Shown: positions 26,028-37,149, numbered from the stretch's first letter. The stretch: 64,000 nt of DNA from Okeania sp. SIO3I5 (GCF_010672085.1 NZ_JAAHHT010000001.1:32782-96781), one strand, 5' to 3'. Notes: a model not told the origin generated them from the letters alone. Program-made: numbers and translations.

Positions 26028-26624
26028 CTAACTAACAAAACTAATCAAAATTCCTAAAAGTTTCGGTAAATTCTTGAGTGAATATTCCTCTAAATCTAAT
26101 ACCGCATTTTTGCCTTCTAACTCTAAAAATTGCCAAGCAGTTCCAGTAGTAATAACGCCATAAATTTGAGAAATTTGATTACCTCGATCTTGGTTAAAAA
26201 TTTGAGCAGCAACCATTTCTGCCAGACATTGGCCGAAACCGGATTTTATATTATCATTTTTCGCTTCTACTAAGACAACTACTGGTGCTTGAATGATGCT
26301 TTGTAGACTAGAAAAACTAATAATAAAATCGCAATAACCGCTTAATTCTAAATCACTATTTACATTAAATTCTATACCAGAAAATAAACTTATTTCTTTG
26401 TTTAAATATTTTCTAACTGCTACTAAAATTGGCGATACTATTAATTCAGAACGAGCTTTTTCCGTAGCGATCGCGACTGCTAAGGGTACATTATCTTCTA
26501 AGGTTTCTTCTAATAGTTTACTAGGAGTTACTTCTGGTAAATTGTTGAATTTACCTAAGCTCTCAACTAAGGTTAAATTGAACTTAGTTAAAACTTCTTC
26601 TAAGGTGAATTTACTGTACGGCAT
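26028..26624 (-). CDS. PD-(D/E)XK-like hypothetical protein
   Basis: A 198-residue protein. SGYCDFIISFSS followed by VVVLVEAKNDN gives the D...ExK core of a PD-(D/E)XK nuclease fold (near residues 96-122), and the helix after it, FGQCLAEMVAAQIFN, carries the conserved Gln. Many cyanobacteria encode several such orphan proteins. The function is not established; DNA or RNA cleavage is inferred from the fold only. There is no methylase or specificity subunit nearby, so I do not call it a restriction enzyme. A truncated duplicate of its 5' end is at 16580-16650. The 3' end lies in CCCTATTCCC heptamers. Confidence 0.7.
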   Translation of the reverse strand: MPYSKFTLEEVLTKFNLTLVESLGKFNNLPEVTPSKLLEETLEDNVPLAVAIATEKARSELIVSPILVAVRKYLNKEISLFSGIEFNVNSDLELSGYCDFIISFSSLQSIIQAPVVVLVEAKNDNIKSGFGQCLAEMVAAQIFNQDRGNQISQIYGVITTGTAWQFLELEGKNAVLDLEEYSLKNLPKLLGILISFVS

Positions 26625-26738
26625 TGTTTTTTCCTAAGTTCTTGAATGCTATTTCTTGTGATTATATCATCCTATTTCAAAAATAGGATTCCTATAGCAG
26701 TGTTTGATAATAATCACTTCTATATCTATCCTTATATA

Positions 26739-26985
26739 ATATCAAATCCGCTCTTCATGGAAGTGTTATAAGAAACCGGGTTTGTGGGAGGTTAATGGTA
26801 GGGACGTTTAGCTAAAGCACAACTTTCCATTTGTCATGCTCCGCAAACGTTAACGCTCAGCGACATGGAATAGGAGCATTCCGGAACGGAAAACGCATTA
26901 ATGCTCAAGCAACGTCCGTACAAGAGCATTTGAGACTTTCCCCGGTTTCTCTGCTTTTTTATACCGATACTACCGGATTTGATAT
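26739..26985. mobile_element. Element R5 (ATATCAAATCCG termini)
   Basis: A 247-bp element begins ATATCAAATCCGCTCTTCAT and ends ATACTACCGGATTTGATAT. Inside, AAACCGGGTTTGTGGGAGG and a GCTCCGCAAACGTTAACGCT segment are seen; the latter occurs in many repeats of this genome. Copies or partial copies are at 40748-40877 and 58694-58839. Confidence 0.65.
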
Positions 26986-27985
26986 AAAACTCAAATATTA
27001 TATAGCGTTTCTCAGCAATCGTGAGGTACACCTATCTTTATTTGTTCCTATTTCCTATTCCCTGTTTCCTATTCCCTATTCCCTATTCCCTGTTCCCAGT
27101 TAAGTGTTCCCTGTTCCCTAAAACCAAGGAATTTTGTACCTCACGCTTCTTGGGAGTTGCTATATGATCTTTTCAGTTTAATAATTCAATAGTCAAAATT
27201 ATTTTTATATATACTACTAAAGTATAAAAGTATATTTTTTTCCTGTTGCCTGTTCTATGCTTAGAAATGTTAAATATACCTCTGGCAAAAGTTTTAATTA
27301 AATCAATTAAAGATATGAACCCAACAATTTAATTTTCCTATTCCCTTTCCCTGACTTCTGCCACGAAGTCTAATGAATTTTGCACAGGTACTTAGGAGCA
27401 AAATAATAGCAATCATATTTCAGTTGTGAGATTTTAGTAGTAATTTCCTGCTCCATGGGGAGCAAACGCGAATCGCCCCTACAGGAGTTCAGAATATGAA
27501 AGGATTTTAATTTATCTTGGTCGTTCTTAAATTCTATCAAAATCATTCCTGATTGCTATAGATGAAAAATTGATTAAAACAAATAATAATCACATATACT
27601 ATTCTTTTTGCCACTGTATTAAAACCTGATTCGCGATATTATTTCACAACTAACTATAACAACTTTAACTCAATTACATCAGGATAAATAATTACCCTAG
27701 ATTTTAAATTTTATTTCCTGTAAATCTCTAAAAATAATTTCATATAGCAGGGAACAGGGAACACTTAACAGGGAACAGTTGGAAAAACATTTCCTAGTCT
27801 GAGATTCATCATCAGTAATTGTCAAGAGCCAATTTTTTCTTAGGTATATAATCCGGAAATATGCACTCTAGAATGGGAGAATAGAATATTAACTGACTAA
27901 CAATGGAAATGTTAAAAATCTAAAAATTATCAATTGACAATAGTAGCTATTACGAGCCAAATCAACTAAAATATATATAAAATTC
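26986..27985. other. Long gap, mostly short repeats
   Basis: TTCCTATTCCC heptamer runs lie at 27048-27115, flanked by an inverted pair GTGAGGTACACC / GTACCTCACGCT (27022, 27136). A second pair, AATAGCAATCATATTTCAG at 27405 and ATCATTCCTGATTGCTATA at 27542, brackets CGAATCGCCCCTAC. GGGAACAC units are near 27745. No gene was recognised. Confidence 0.45.
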
Positions 27986-28582
27986 ATGCAGCCAAATTTT
28001 CCTATTTACAGCGTTTTAGAGAAAAAATTGCCATATTATCAAAACTTTGTTTCTTGGTTAGAAGATAAAATTTTTACACCCTGTCTAACTATACCGATTG
28101 ATGAAACTTTGCCATTTTTACTAGAGGTATTAAAATTAACTTTTAACAGTCAAGGCGATCCTCAAACTGTTTATCCTCTAATTGTCGAAAACCTTGATTT
28201 ATTAGAACCCCATTTTATATACATTTTACGGAAGTGGGCGAGGCAAACTTTTCCCAATATCTCTCAAAATAGAGCAACTATTATTGCTAGTACATTAGTA
28301 AATTTGGGTGGGATTATTTGGGCACTACCTGATGGAGATTCTGATGTTAATTTAGAAATTGCTTTAGCTTGTTGCGAGTTGGCTTTGGAAGTATATAATT
28401 TAGATAAATTTCCTCAACAATGGGCAATAGTTCATAACAATTTAACTCTAATTTATCACAATCGCTGCTATGGAGTTTCTACACATAATTTGATTAAATC
28501 TTTTGAACATTATCAACAAGCTAATCTTGTATTTTCAGACCAAAGTTTTCCTAAAAAATGGACTGATATTATGTCCGCTTGA
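27986..28582 (+). pseudogene. TPR-type protein truncated by element R1
   Basis: The 198-codon frame MQPNFPIYSVLEKKLP... has helical pairs typical of tetratricopeptide-like cyanobacterial proteins (LALEVYNLDKFPQQWAIVHN, then LTLIYHNR). It stops with MSA-TGA exactly where an R1 element begins (28586). Homologous proteins normally continue with more TPR units and often a CHAT domain, so this is probably the N-terminal stump of a larger gene. It could still be translated. The truncation is an inference from the sequence style and the abutting element. Confidence 0.55.
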
Positions 28583-28585
28583 ATA

Positions 28586-28705
28586 GACATCTCCAGAAAA
28601 GAGGGAACAGGGAACAGGGAACAGGGAACAGGGAACAGGGAACAGGGGGAGTAATTGATAATTTATGGATAATAATTGATTTTATTTTTCATTTTTGGAG
28701 AAGTC
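28586..28705. mobile_element. Element R1, 120 bp
   Basis: It begins GACATCTCCAGAAAAGAGGG, holds six GGGAACA heptamers and ends TTTTTGGAGAAGTC. The flanks are GAATA (left) and TAATA (right), four of five matching. It is very close in sequence to the copy in the trkA relic (15512). Confidence 0.72.
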
Positions 28706-28856
28706 TAATAGTTATAAATAAGGAGTCAAATCAATTCAAAATTCAAAATTATTAATTCTTGCATTATAACCTCTGCCTAAAGTCAGAGCCTTGAAATCAG
28801 GAAAATATTTTTAATTTTTTCGTTCTAAATTTTTGAACTTTGAATTTTTAATTTTG

Positions 28857-28978
28857 AATTCAAAAAATGGTCAGGAGTCAGGAGGGAAGAGAAGAGAGTT
28901 TGAATGTATAAGGAGGAGAAAGTTTTTTGGTCGCGTAAGCGGAACGGAGTTCTATCACTAATTATCCGGACATGATAT
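28857..28978. mobile_element. Element R2, right part
   Basis: AGTCAGGAGGGAAGAGAAG, then AACGGAGTTCTATCACTAATTATCCGGACATGATAT: the reverse complement of the 8378 copy, including its TATACATTCAAACTCTC interior. The other terminus is not visible. Confidence 0.6.
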
Positions 28979-29249
28979 TAATTGTTAATTGTTAATTGCT
29001 GAAATGCAACGTTTTTACCCAAAAAAAAGGTCTAAAACCTCCCCTTTTAAGAGGATAAAAAAGAGAACATTCCTTATGTCAAGCCTCTGGGTTTCCTAGG
29101 TCATGCTGCGCAAACAGCCAGAGGTGCTGATAACTGATAACTGAAATGACCCACTCAGCTAATCTCTTTATCAAGAAAATGTAGCCAATATTTATCAAAT
29201 TTTTAATTGGTAAAGAAGGCAAAATTTCATAATATGAAAAATCCACTAT

Positions 29250-32200
29250 TTAATCTATTAAACTTGCCTGCTTCTGTGGCAAAATTGGAATTTCAAGAAT
29301 AAATTCAGTGCCTTGATTTACTTCAGAATTACATAATAGCTTACCGCCATGTTTTTGCACGATAATCTCATAACTAATCGCAAGTCCTAAACCTGTTCCT
29401 TTACCTATATCTTTAGTAGTAAAAAACAGGTTAAATATTTTCTCTTTTACCTCTGGCGGAATTCCCAAACCATTATCAGCAATTTTAATCAAAACACTAT
29501 CTGGATTAGTGCTGCTAATTTCCGTAGTAATTTTAATAGTAGGGCTAAAATATTTGTCTACTTTCAATTTTTCTTCCAAGATATCTATAGCATTACTAAT
29601 CAGGTTCATAAATGCCTGATTAATTTGAGCAGCATGACATTTCACCAAAGGCAAATTCCCATAATTTTTCACAACTTCAATCTGAGAAACTGCGTGCTTA
29701 GGTTCAAAACGATGCTGCAAAATCAACAAGGTACTATCAATTCCTTGATGTAAATCCACAGCTTTCATTTCTGCTTCATCAAGACGAGAAAACGTTCTTA
29801 ATGAAAATACCAATTGACGAATACGTTCAGATCCTACTTTTATAGAATTCATCGTCTTAGGCAAATCTTGGATCATAAATTCTAAGTCAATATCTTCTAT
29901 AAAATCTTGAATTTCTGGAACCGGATTAACAGAATGTTCAGAATATAATTTGATCAAATCAAGTAAATTTTTAGTATATTCCTCCACATAATTCAAATTG
30001 CCATAAATAAAGTTAACAGGATTATTAATTTCATGGGCCATTCCTGCTACTAACTGCCCTAAACCAGCCATTTTTTCACCTTGAATCATCTGCATTTGAG
30101 TTTGTTTTAACTCCTGCAAAGCCTTAGTTAAATCTTCAGCTTGGGTACGAGTTTTTTCTAATAATTCAGCTTGTTGTAAAGCAATACCCAACTGCACTCC
30201 TACTTGTGCTAACAAATTAATTTCTTCATCTTGCCAATAACGAGGACTAGAATTTTGATAAGCAACCAACAATCCCCAAAGTTTTTCACCTTGCAAAATT
30301 GGTACAAAAGTTTCATTTCTAGGAAGTTTACTAGCATGAGTTTGTTGACGGAGAACAGGATTAATTTCTAAGGGAGTCTCAACTATAGGATTCCATTCAT
30401 CAATGATCGAATCTGCCACAAATTCCCCACTCCAGTCTGAGTAAAAACGATAAATTGCCACTCGTTCAACTTCTAGTAACTGTAGCACCTCTTGAGTAGT
30501 AGCTTGAAAAATCTTATTAATATCCAAAGATTGACGAATTCTATCAATGGTAATTGACAGCGCTTTTTGTCGCTCCGTTGCTTTCTCCAATTCTGCTGCT
30601 TGAGCTTGAACTTGTTTAAAATACTCAGCTTGTTGTAGTGCAACTCCCAATTGACCTCCAATTTGAGCCAACACTTCTACCTCTGCTGCTTCCCACTCAC
30701 GGGGACCAGAATTTTGATAAGCTGCTAGCAAACCCCAAAGTTTTTCTCCCTGATAAATAGCTACGATCGCATACGCCCTAACTTGATAAGACTCTAATAC
30801 CTCAAGGTAACAGTCACTAAAACCTCTTTCATAGATATCGTTGCAACTACGATAAACTTTTGCAGCAAAATTTTCGCCCTTAGTTTCCTGCAAATAGGTA
30901 TCATTCACATAATTTGGCAAATCTCTGACGGAACATAGATTAACATTTGCAGGGACTCTGGGATTTTCCTGTTGCTCGTGTATTAACTGCTCCCAACCTT
31001 CAGCTACTGACTCAGCTACAAACTCCCCACTCCAATCAGCATGAAAGCGAAAAATAGCAACTCTGTCTGCATCCAATAATTGTTGTACTTCTTGGGTGGT
31101 TGTTTGGAAAATTGTTTTAATATCAAGGGATCGGCGAATTTTATCAACAATTGCAGCGAGAGTTTTTTGACGTTCTGCTGATTTTTCCATTGCTACTGCT
31201 CTGATGGCAAGTTGTGTTGACTGCTCTTGAACCTTCCGAACATACTCAGCTTGTTGGAGAGCAACCCCTAACTGAGTACCTATTTGAGCTAGTAACTCTA
31301 CTTCATCTTTTTGCCAATCACGGGGACCAGAATTTTGAAAAGCTGCTAGCAAACCCCAAAGTTTTTCTCCCTGATAAATCGCAATAATCCCATAAGACTT
31401 AGCTTGATAAGACTCTAATGCCTTAATGTAACAGTCACTAAAACCTGCATTATAAATATCGTTGCACACACGATAAACTAATCCTTTAGTAAAAGGTCCG
31501 CCCTCAGTTTCCTGCAAATAGGTATCAGTATGGGTATTGGCAAAATCTTGCACAGAACATTGACTAATATTTGTTTTGATTTCAGGATTTTCTTGTTGCT
31601 CCAGAATTAAGGAATTCCAACCTTCAGCAACTGACTCCGCAACAAACTCCCCACTCCAATCAGAATTAAACTGGTAGATAGCAACTCTGTCTGCATTCAG
31701 TAATTTTTGTACTTGTTGGGTGGTTGTTTCAAAAATTGTCTCAATATCCAGAGACTGACGAATTTTATCAACAATTGCCACTAGGGTTTTTTGGCGTTCT
31801 GCTGATTTTTGCATTGCTGCTGCTCTGATAGCTTGTTTCGACTGCTCCTGAACCGTCTGAATATACTCAGCTTGTTGAACAGCTACCCCCAACTGAGTAG
31901 CTATTTGAGCTAGCAAATCTACTTCATCCTTTTGCCAATCACGGGAACTCGAATTTTGATAACTTGCAAGTAAACCCCAAAGTTTTTCTCCCTGCAAAAT
32001 TGGTGCAATTACATAAGCTTTAACTCCAAACTCTTCTAAAAGTTCAATATGACAGGGATCGTGACCTACTTGATATATATCATCAACGGCAAAAGTTTCA
32101 TTGTTGGCATACCGTCCACCCTGGTTTTCTTCTAAAAAAGTATCTTTAATAATAGGTTGAACTCCTACTAGGGGAGTCCATCCTTCTGCAAAGGACTCCG

Positions 32201-34073
32201 CAATAAATTCCCCGCTCCAATCAGGTAAAAATTGATATATTGTCACTCGCTCCGCTTGTAGCAGTTTTCTTGCTTCTTGAGTAGCAGTCGCAAAAATTGT
32301 CTCAATATCCAAAGATCGGCGAATTTTGTCGAACAACTCACCCACTATTTTCTGACGTTCTGCTGACTTTTCCTTTTCCCTGCTCATAGCAAGTTCTGCT
32401 GCCTGTCGTTCAACTTGTTTAAAAACATCTTCTTGCTGTAGTGCCACACCAAAATGATCGGCTATCTGTTGCACAAAATCTATTTCATAGTATTGCCAAT
32501 AACGGGGTTTACTACATTGATGAATGCACAACAAACCCCAAAGTTCCGGTATTTCTCCTTGTTCTGTACTCTTGAGTAAAGGTACAACTAGATTTGCCCG
32601 GACTTGAAATCGCTCTAAAATTTTTATATGACAATCACTTAATCCTGCTGCATAGATATCTGCTACTGCTTGTACTCTACCTTTTTGATAGTCAACAGCA
32701 AAATTTGTTCCAAAACAATAGTCATATACTTCAACTCCCAACGTTGACTCCCATTCATTTGCTACATCTTCCGAAACAATTTCTCCTTCCCAGTCTCTTT
32801 CTGGATAAAAACGAAACACAGCAACCCGATCTGCCTTGAGTAGTTGACGTACTTCTGTAGCAGTAACCTGAAAAATTTCTTGTAAATCTAGAGTTATACG
32901 AATCCTTTTGATTACTCTTGCTAAAGCTTTTTGTTGTTCTACACTGATAGTTAACTGTATTGCTTTTTCTTCAAGGTTTTTGAAAGCACCTTCTTGCTGT
33001 AGTGCTAAACCAAAATGATCGGCTATTTGTTGCACAAAATCTATTTCATAGTATTGCCAATGACGGGGATTACTGCATTGATGAATGCACAACAAACCCC
33101 AAAGTTCCGGTAATTCTCCTTGTTCTGTACTCTTGAGTAGAGGTACAACTAGATTTGCTCGTACTTGAAATCGCTCTAAAATTGTTATATGACAATCTTT
33201 TAATCCTACTGCATAAATATCTGTCGTTGCCTGTACTCTACCTTTTTGATAGTAAATGCTATATTCTCCCCCGAAACAATGATCATGTACTACCGCTCCC
33301 AACGCTGACTCCCATTCATCTGCTACATCTTCCGAGACAATTTCTCCTTCCCAGTCTTTTTCTGGATAAAAACGAAACACAGCAACTCGATCTGCCTTAA
33401 GTAGTTGACGTACTTCTGTGGCAGTAACCTGAAAAATTTCTTCTAAGTCTAGAGTGGCACGAACCCTTTTGATTACTCTTGCTAGAGTTTTTTGTTGTTC
33501 TACTTGGTAATCTGCTGTTTCTAAAAGTTGTATATTTCTAATCATTACTGCCAAGTTTTCGGCTGTTTTCTGAGCAAATTTAATCTCTAGATCATGCCAT
33601 TTCCTAGAGCTACCACATTGATGAATACAGAGTAATCCCCAGAGTTCAGGTAAAATTGCTTCTGTGGCATCATCTTGTTTGAGTACAGGAACAACTAGAT
33701 CGGCCTTTATCTGAAATTCTCGTAATATTTGGGCATGAGATTCACTGAATTTAGCGACATCAATATCTGCTACTGCCTGAGTACCCTCTTTTTGATAGTC
33801 AGGAAAGCAGTTATTTTCAACTTTCAGATTTAATATAGAATTCCAACCATCTGCTAAATCTTCATAAACAAATTCTCCCGCACCATCTAAATCAGGATAG
33901 AAACGCAATAAGGCCACGCGATCTGTCTTGAGTAACTTTCGTAATTCTGTAAGTTGAGTTTTGAAAATAGTTTCTTGCTCTTGAGAGATGGGAATAGGAA
34001 TGCTCGTGGAGTCTAGCGACAGTTGTATCGCCTCTCCTAGTAGTGTTTGATATTCTGTGTTTTGTTCAGACAT
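29250..34073 (-). CDS. Multi-GAF sensor histidine kinase, cyanobacteriochrome-like GAFs
   Basis: A 1607-residue cytosolic sensor kinase. Seven GAF domains lie at about 35-175, 205-358, 392-547, 583-735, 770-943, 977-1150 and 1177-1302, joined by helices with the repeated SAERQKTL motif. HisKA follows, with the phospho-accepting His1347 in GMAHEINNP. The HATPase has N-box MNLISNA (1489-1495), G1 DNGLG (1533) and G2 GTGLGL (1559). GAF2, 3 and 4 carry the Cys-His pair (C294, C481, C674) that binds bilin in cyanobacteriochromes, in the context DIYxxGLxDCHIxILERFQV. GAF5 and 6 have Cys-Tyr (C881, C1088), and GAF1 has Ser-His. GAF7 lacks about 30 residues including this helix. No receiver is encoded nearby. 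Light sensing is inferred, not shown. Confidence 0.88.
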   Translation of the reverse strand: MSEQNTEYQTLLGEAIQLSLDSTSIPIPISQEQETIFKTQLTELRKLLKTDRVALLRFYPDLDGAGEFVYEDLADGWNSILNLKVENNCFPDYQKEGTQAVADIDVAKFSESHAQILREFQIKADLVVPVLKQDDATEAILPELWGLLCIHQCGSSRKWHDLEIKFAQKTAENLAVMIRNIQLLETADYQVEQQKTLARVIKRVRATLDLEEIFQVTATEVRQLLKADRVAVFRFYPEKDWEGEIVSEDVADEWESALGAVVHDHCFGGEYSIYYQKGRVQATTDIYAVGLKDCHITILERFQVRANLVVPLLKSTEQGELPELWGLLCIHQCSNPRHWQYYEIDFVQQIADHFGLALQQEGAFKNLEEKAIQLTISVEQQKALARVIKRIRITLDLQEIFQVTATEVRQLLKADRVAVFRFYPERDWEGEIVSEDVANEWESTLGVEVYDYCFGTNFAVDYQKGRVQAVADIYAAGLSDCHIKILERFQVRANLVVPLLKSTEQGEIPELWGLLCIHQCSKPRYWQYYEIDFVQQIADHFGVALQQEDVFKQVERQAAELAMSREKEKSAERQKIVGELFDKIRRSLDIETIFATATQEARKLLQAERVTIYQFLPDWSGEFIAESFAEGWTPLVGVQPIIKDTFLEENQGGRYANNETFAVDDIYQVGHDPCHIELLEEFGVKAYVIAPILQGEKLWGLLASYQNSSSRDWQKDEVDLLAQIATQLGVAVQQAEYIQTVQEQSKQAIRAAAMQKSAERQKTLVAIVDKIRQSLDIETIFETTTQQVQKLLNADRVAIYQFNSDWSGEFVAESVAEGWNSLILEQQENPEIKTNISQCSVQDFANTHTDTYLQETEGGPFTKGLVYRVCNDIYNAGFSDCYIKALESYQAKSYGIIAIYQGEKLWGLLAAFQNSGPRDWQKDEVELLAQIGTQLGVALQQAEYVRKVQEQSTQLAIRAVAMEKSAERQKTLAAIVDKIRRSLDIKTIFQTTTQEVQQLLDADRVAIFRFHADWSGEFVAESVAEGWEQLIHEQQENPRVPANVNLCSVRDLPNYVNDTYLQETKGENFAAKVYRSCNDIYERGFSDCYLEVLESYQVRAYAIVAIYQGEKLWGLLAAYQNSGPREWEAAEVEVLAQIGGQLGVALQQAEYFKQVQAQAAELEKATERQKALSITIDRIRQSLDINKIFQATTQEVLQLLEVERVAIYRFYSDWSGEFVADSIIDEWNPIVETPLEINPVLRQQTHASKLPRNETFVPILQGEKLWGLLVAYQNSSPRYWQDEEINLLAQVGVQLGIALQQAELLEKTRTQAEDLTKALQELKQTQMQMIQGEKMAGLGQLVAGMAHEINNPVNFIYGNLNYVEEYTKNLLDLIKLYSEHSVNPVPEIQDFIEDIDLEFMIQDLPKTMNSIKVGSERIRQLVFSLRTFSRLDEAEMKAVDLHQGIDSTLLILQHRFEPKHAVSQIEVVKNYGNLPLVKCHAAQINQAFMNLISNAIDILEEKLKVDKYFSPTIKITTEISSTNPDSVLIKIADNGLGIPPEVKEKIFNLFFTTKDIGKGTGLGLAISYEIIVQKHGGKLLCNSEVNQGTEFILEIPILPQKQASLID

Positions 34074-34879
34074 ATTATAATTTATTTACTCTTGTTAAAC
34101 ATTTTGTTAATTTTTTGGCCAAGGCTGAATGAAGTCAGAAGTTAGAAGTTAAAAGTCAGAAGTCATAAAAAAAATTTTTGGATAAAATTATATATCTTTA
34201 ATTATTTTTCTAGCAGATTTTTTAGATATTTCCAAAAAAGACTGTAGGGAAGTTCTATGAAACTTCCCTACTATATATAAAATATATAATATAGCTGAGA
34301 AAGAGTTGCTTAGGACATGGACTGATGATGAACCTTAGACTGGGAAATGTTTTTCTAACTGTTCCCTGTTCCCTGTTCCCTGTTCCCTGTTCCCTGCTAT
34401 AAATATAATTTATTTAGATGTCAGTGATTTGCCTCCTCTATACTGTTTCTGTTTCACAAAAGTCATAAGTCATAAATCATATAGAATCCGGGTAATTAGT
34501 TATCGTATTGCTTGATAGAGTCAGGAGTCAGGAGTCAGGAGGTAGGGACGTTGCATGCAACGTCCGTACGGAGAAAGAAAAGATTGGAATAGCATGAATT
34601 ATATAATTTGTATTCAGTAGAACATCTGTATTAAGAGAAAGTAATTTTGCAATTACTGTATAACCGGATTCTATATCAAAAATCAAATAGTGAAGCTATT
34701 GGATTAGCAACCTAAAGAAGTGAAAGAGGAAGGCAGGAGGCAGAGGTTCAATAATGGATAATGGATAAAAAGGTTACCTTTAGCTAACCTTAGAAAGTTA
34801 TTACGTTTAAAAGCTGTTTGCACAGCATTCCGCAGGAAAAGATGCTAATAGCTGAATGCTTACTCTTTTGTAGAGAAAT
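34074..34879. other. Gap with hairpin and an R2-like element
   Basis: The hairpin GTAGGGAAGTT-CTATGA-AACTTCCCTAC lies at 34244-34271. TGTTCCCTGTTCCC heptamers run at 34363-34398. An inverted-end element spans 34489-34676 (ATATAGAATCCGG...CCGGATTCTATAT), related to R2/R5, with GTCAGGAGTCAGGA repeats and the palindrome GACGTTGCATGCAACGTC inside. No gene is seen. Confidence 0.55.
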
Positions 34880-35096
34880 CTATTCTGGATTAAATCCAAA
34901 AGGGGGCAAGGTTTCTTGAATTTATGGTGTTAAAAAAACCGTAGCAATAAACTTCTCATCCCAACCACCCACGACATGAGCAAATAAGTAAAAATCATCC
35001 TCATCAGAATTTAATTTCTGCTCAACTAAAATTCCTGCTGCATCACTAACCCGTAATTTTATCCCCTCTGGTAAATTCATACTTGTAGGGGCACTT
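34880..35096 (-). pseudogene. DUF1822-family protein C-terminal relic
   Basis: The minus strand reads LSAPTSMNLPEGIKLRVSDA, then EQKLNSDEDDFYLFAHVVGG and WDEKFIATVFLTP-stop-IQETLPPFGFNPE-stop. This is the tail of the cyanobacterial DUF1822 family (PxGIKLRVxD pattern). One in-frame TAA near the end and loss of the rest of the gene next to an R3 element (35105) show it is dead. The function of the family is unknown. Confidence 0.6.
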
Positions 35097-35104
35097 AATA
35101 CTAA

Positions 35105-35221
35105 CAGGACTTACGCAAAGACACTATATCAGGACTTACGCAGAACTACTATATATGGTAGGGGCGAACGGCCGTTCGCCCCTACATCTGGTGTATAATT
35201 TGACATTTTGCGTAAGTCCTG
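35105..35221. mobile_element. Element R3 with a doubled left end
   Basis: Two left termini stand one after the other: CAGGACTTACGCAAAGACAC (35105) and CAGGACTTACGCAGAACTAC (35130). The palindrome GGGGCGAACGGCCGTTCGCC follows and the right end is TTTTGCGTAAGTCCTG. One R3 has inserted into or partly replaced another. It cuts the DUF1822 relic. Confidence 0.75.
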
Positions 35222-35368
35222 ATGATATTATACGAGCGATCGCTCAAAAGCAATAAATTCCTTATATAGTTTGCGATCGCAGAGAACTTGACGCTTAATT
35301 ACAGTTATTCTAGTTTGACGCTATGTTAAGCGAATAAGTTGATAATTTTGGGGTGCATCTTAATATAT

Positions 35369-35472
35369 TAGGACTTACGCAAAGAAACCCGGTTTCTACG
35401 ATAAATCGTTGTTTTGAGCAATAGATGTCTACGAGAAACCGGGTTTCTGGGTTCGCATGGCTTTAGTCCTGT
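35369..35472. repeat. R3-ended element with AAACCCGGTTTCT inverted core
   Basis: It begins AGGACTTACGCAAAGAAACC and ends GGCTTTAGTCCTG. The core holds AGAAACCCGGTTTCT and GAGAAACCGGGTTTCT as an inverted pair, instead of the GGGGCGAA palindrome of other R3 copies. TATTCCCTATTCCC heptamers at 35502-35543 separate it from the next gene. Confidence 0.6.
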
Positions 35473-35589
35473 ATATGTATATGCAAAAATACTTTTTTTC
35501 TATTCCCTATTCCCTATTCCCTATTCCCTATTCCCTATTCCCTAATTTTGGTATAATTCTACAGACAAACTCAGGGGTTTAAACGAATA

Positions 35590-36756
35590 ATGTCCATCAA
35601 AACAACTAGACCAACATTTCAAGATATTAATCAATGCAAAAAAAAGATAGATGCCTATATAGACTCTATTGATCAAAACCCAGAACACCGAGCGGGCGCC
35701 TATCCCTATTATCAATTTCACGCACCAGGAGAACCCATTTATGGCACAGTTCTTATGTTTCATGGTTTTAGTGCCAAACCCGATCAAATGTGGCGTTTAT
35801 CCGCTTATCTTTTTGAAAATGGATTTAATGTCTATCAATGTTCTTTAGCTGGTCATTCTTTGATTAATCCCCATAAAAACTGGCCTCAAATTGACCTAAA
35901 ATCAGAATACCGAGATCCTTTATTTGAAAGTATGAGGAAAGACCCCATTTTATCTGATTTATTGTCAAGTTTAGAAGGTAAATCCGAAGGTTTTAGTATT
36001 ACTCAAAAACTAGGAATTGCTGCGAGAATTTTAAGATTAAATCCTCTACTTCTAGCTGATATGATCAAAGCATTATTATCTAATAACGATCCAGATTTTG
36101 ATAAATATTTTGTTTCTTCTCATCTGGATTATTTAGACAATGCTCGTCAACGATTACAAGAACTAAGAACTATGCCTGGAGAAATTTACACTGTAGGGTT
36201 ATCTGTTGGAGGTGCTACCGCTCTTGCTTTAGCTCAAGATCAACCAATGCGAATTAAAAAAGTGGTTGCCTACGCGCCTTTATTAAATCCTGTTGAAGAA
36301 CAAGCAAAAGAATGGCAAGTTAATTTAATTGGTGTTCTTGATATTAAAGAATCAGGTTGGGACCCAAATTTAAAATTTCCAGTCGGTTGTTTTAGTGCAG
36401 TTAATCGTTTTGGAGACTTTGTTCGTTCAAAAGAAAACTATGAAAAATTAAAAAATACCCCAATATTTTTAGTTCTTACTGAAAATGAGGATGCTGCCGA
36501 TCCCAAAACGAATCAACAATTCTTTGATAACATTGGTGGAGAAGCGCAAGGTAATCGTTATTTTTCATATGACAAGAGCGATCTTGTTCCTCATCCTATG
36601 ATCGATCCGACTGAAGTTAGTCAGGGAATGAGTAATCATTTTTGGCAGAGTTTATACCAAGAAACTTATCGTTTTTTAACAACTGGGGAAGTAGTTACTG
36701 GTAACATGGATAAGTTTGAACAAGCGCAAGATTTACCATTAGTTAAACCTGCTTAG
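35590..36756 (+). CDS. Alpha/beta-hydrolase family protein
   Basis: A 388-residue cytosolic hydrolase. The oxyanion segment TVLMFHGFSAKPDQMW is near residues 57-72. The nucleophile is in VGLSVGGATALALA (GxSxG). The acid is likely in VLTENEDAADP and the His in LVPHPMIDP or MSNHFWQ. The long insertion between strand 4 and the elbow (LFESMRKDPILSDLLSSLEG onwards) is a lid. It resembles uncharacterised cyanobacterial serine hydrolases or lipases with YxxL-type lids; no substrate can be assigned. The ATG is preceded by TTTAAACGAATA without a clear Shine-Dalgarno. It stands alone. Confidence 0.85.
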   Translation: MSIKTTRPTFQDINQCKKKIDAYIDSIDQNPEHRAGAYPYYQFHAPGEPIYGTVLMFHGFSAKPDQMWRLSAYLFENGFNVYQCSLAGHSLINPHKNWPQIDLKSEYRDPLFESMRKDPILSDLLSSLEGKSEGFSITQKLGIAARILRLNPLLLADMIKALLSNNDPDFDKYFVSSHLDYLDNARQRLQELRTMPGEIYTVGLSVGGATALALAQDQPMRIKKVVAYAPLLNPVEEQAKEWQVNLIGVLDIKESGWDPNLKFPVGCFSAVNRFGDFVRSKENYEKLKNTPIFLVLTENEDAADPKTNQQFFDNIGGEAQGNRYFSYDKSDLVPHPMIDPTEVSQGMSNHFWQSLYQETYRFLTTGEVVTGNMDKFEQAQDLPLVKPA

Positions 36757-36849
36757 ATCAGTTGTCAGTTATCAGTTATCAGTTATCAGTTTCTCCTGTT
36801 AAAACTAGGGGTTAATACTAAAGTTAATTTTTGGTTTTCTTATATACTT

Positions 36850-37044
36850 AGGACTTACCCATACAGCAGTTTTCATTTCAGTAGACCACAGTAGGGACTA
36901 ACCATGGTTAGTCCCAGAAGAGGTTTTGGTTGTGACGATGTGGTTCATCAATCTGAAAAGCGCTGTAACCACCATATATAGTAGGGGCGAACGGCCGTTC
37001 GCCCCTACAAGTAGCGCATGACTTAATATTTTGCGTAAGTCCTG
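36850..37044. mobile_element. Element R3 carrying a nested R4
   Basis: The left end AGGACTTACCCA (36850) and right end TTGCGTAAGTCCTGA (37044) belong to R3, as does the GGGGCGAACGGCCGTTCGCC palindrome. Between the left end and the palindrome sits a complete R4 (36864-36965). Removing R4 plus one TA gives AGGACTTACCCATAACCACC, which aligns base for base in length with the uninterrupted copy at 35131. Confidence 0.85.
36864..36965. mobile_element. Element R4, 102 bp, TA duplication, nested in R3
   Basis: The ends are CAGCAGTTTTCATTTCAGTA and TCTGAAAAGCGCTG, with TA at 36862-36863 and 36966-36967. The inside holds GTAGGGACTAACCATGGTTAGTCCC, a palindrome. It shares the TAGACCACA / TGTGGTTCAT inner ends with the 320-bp copy at 7379. 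Confidence 0.85.
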
Positions 37045-37149
37045 ATAGTAATGGTGAAGATATATATTTTTGATTTTTGGTGAATCAAGCTATGAAATAA
37101 TCGTTGTAGAATGGGCATCTTGTGTGGAATGGGCATCTTGTGTGGAATG

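Noticed and set aside
26831..27103. A 90-residue plus-strand frame
   Set aside because: It spans element R5, the GCTCCGCAAACG repeat and TTCCCTATTCCC heptamers, with no protein-like core.
32594..33400. Two similar 81-residue plus-strand frames with Leu/His repeats
   Set aside because: They are antisense shadows of duplicated GAF domains in the kinase. Their similarity comes from the GAF duplication.
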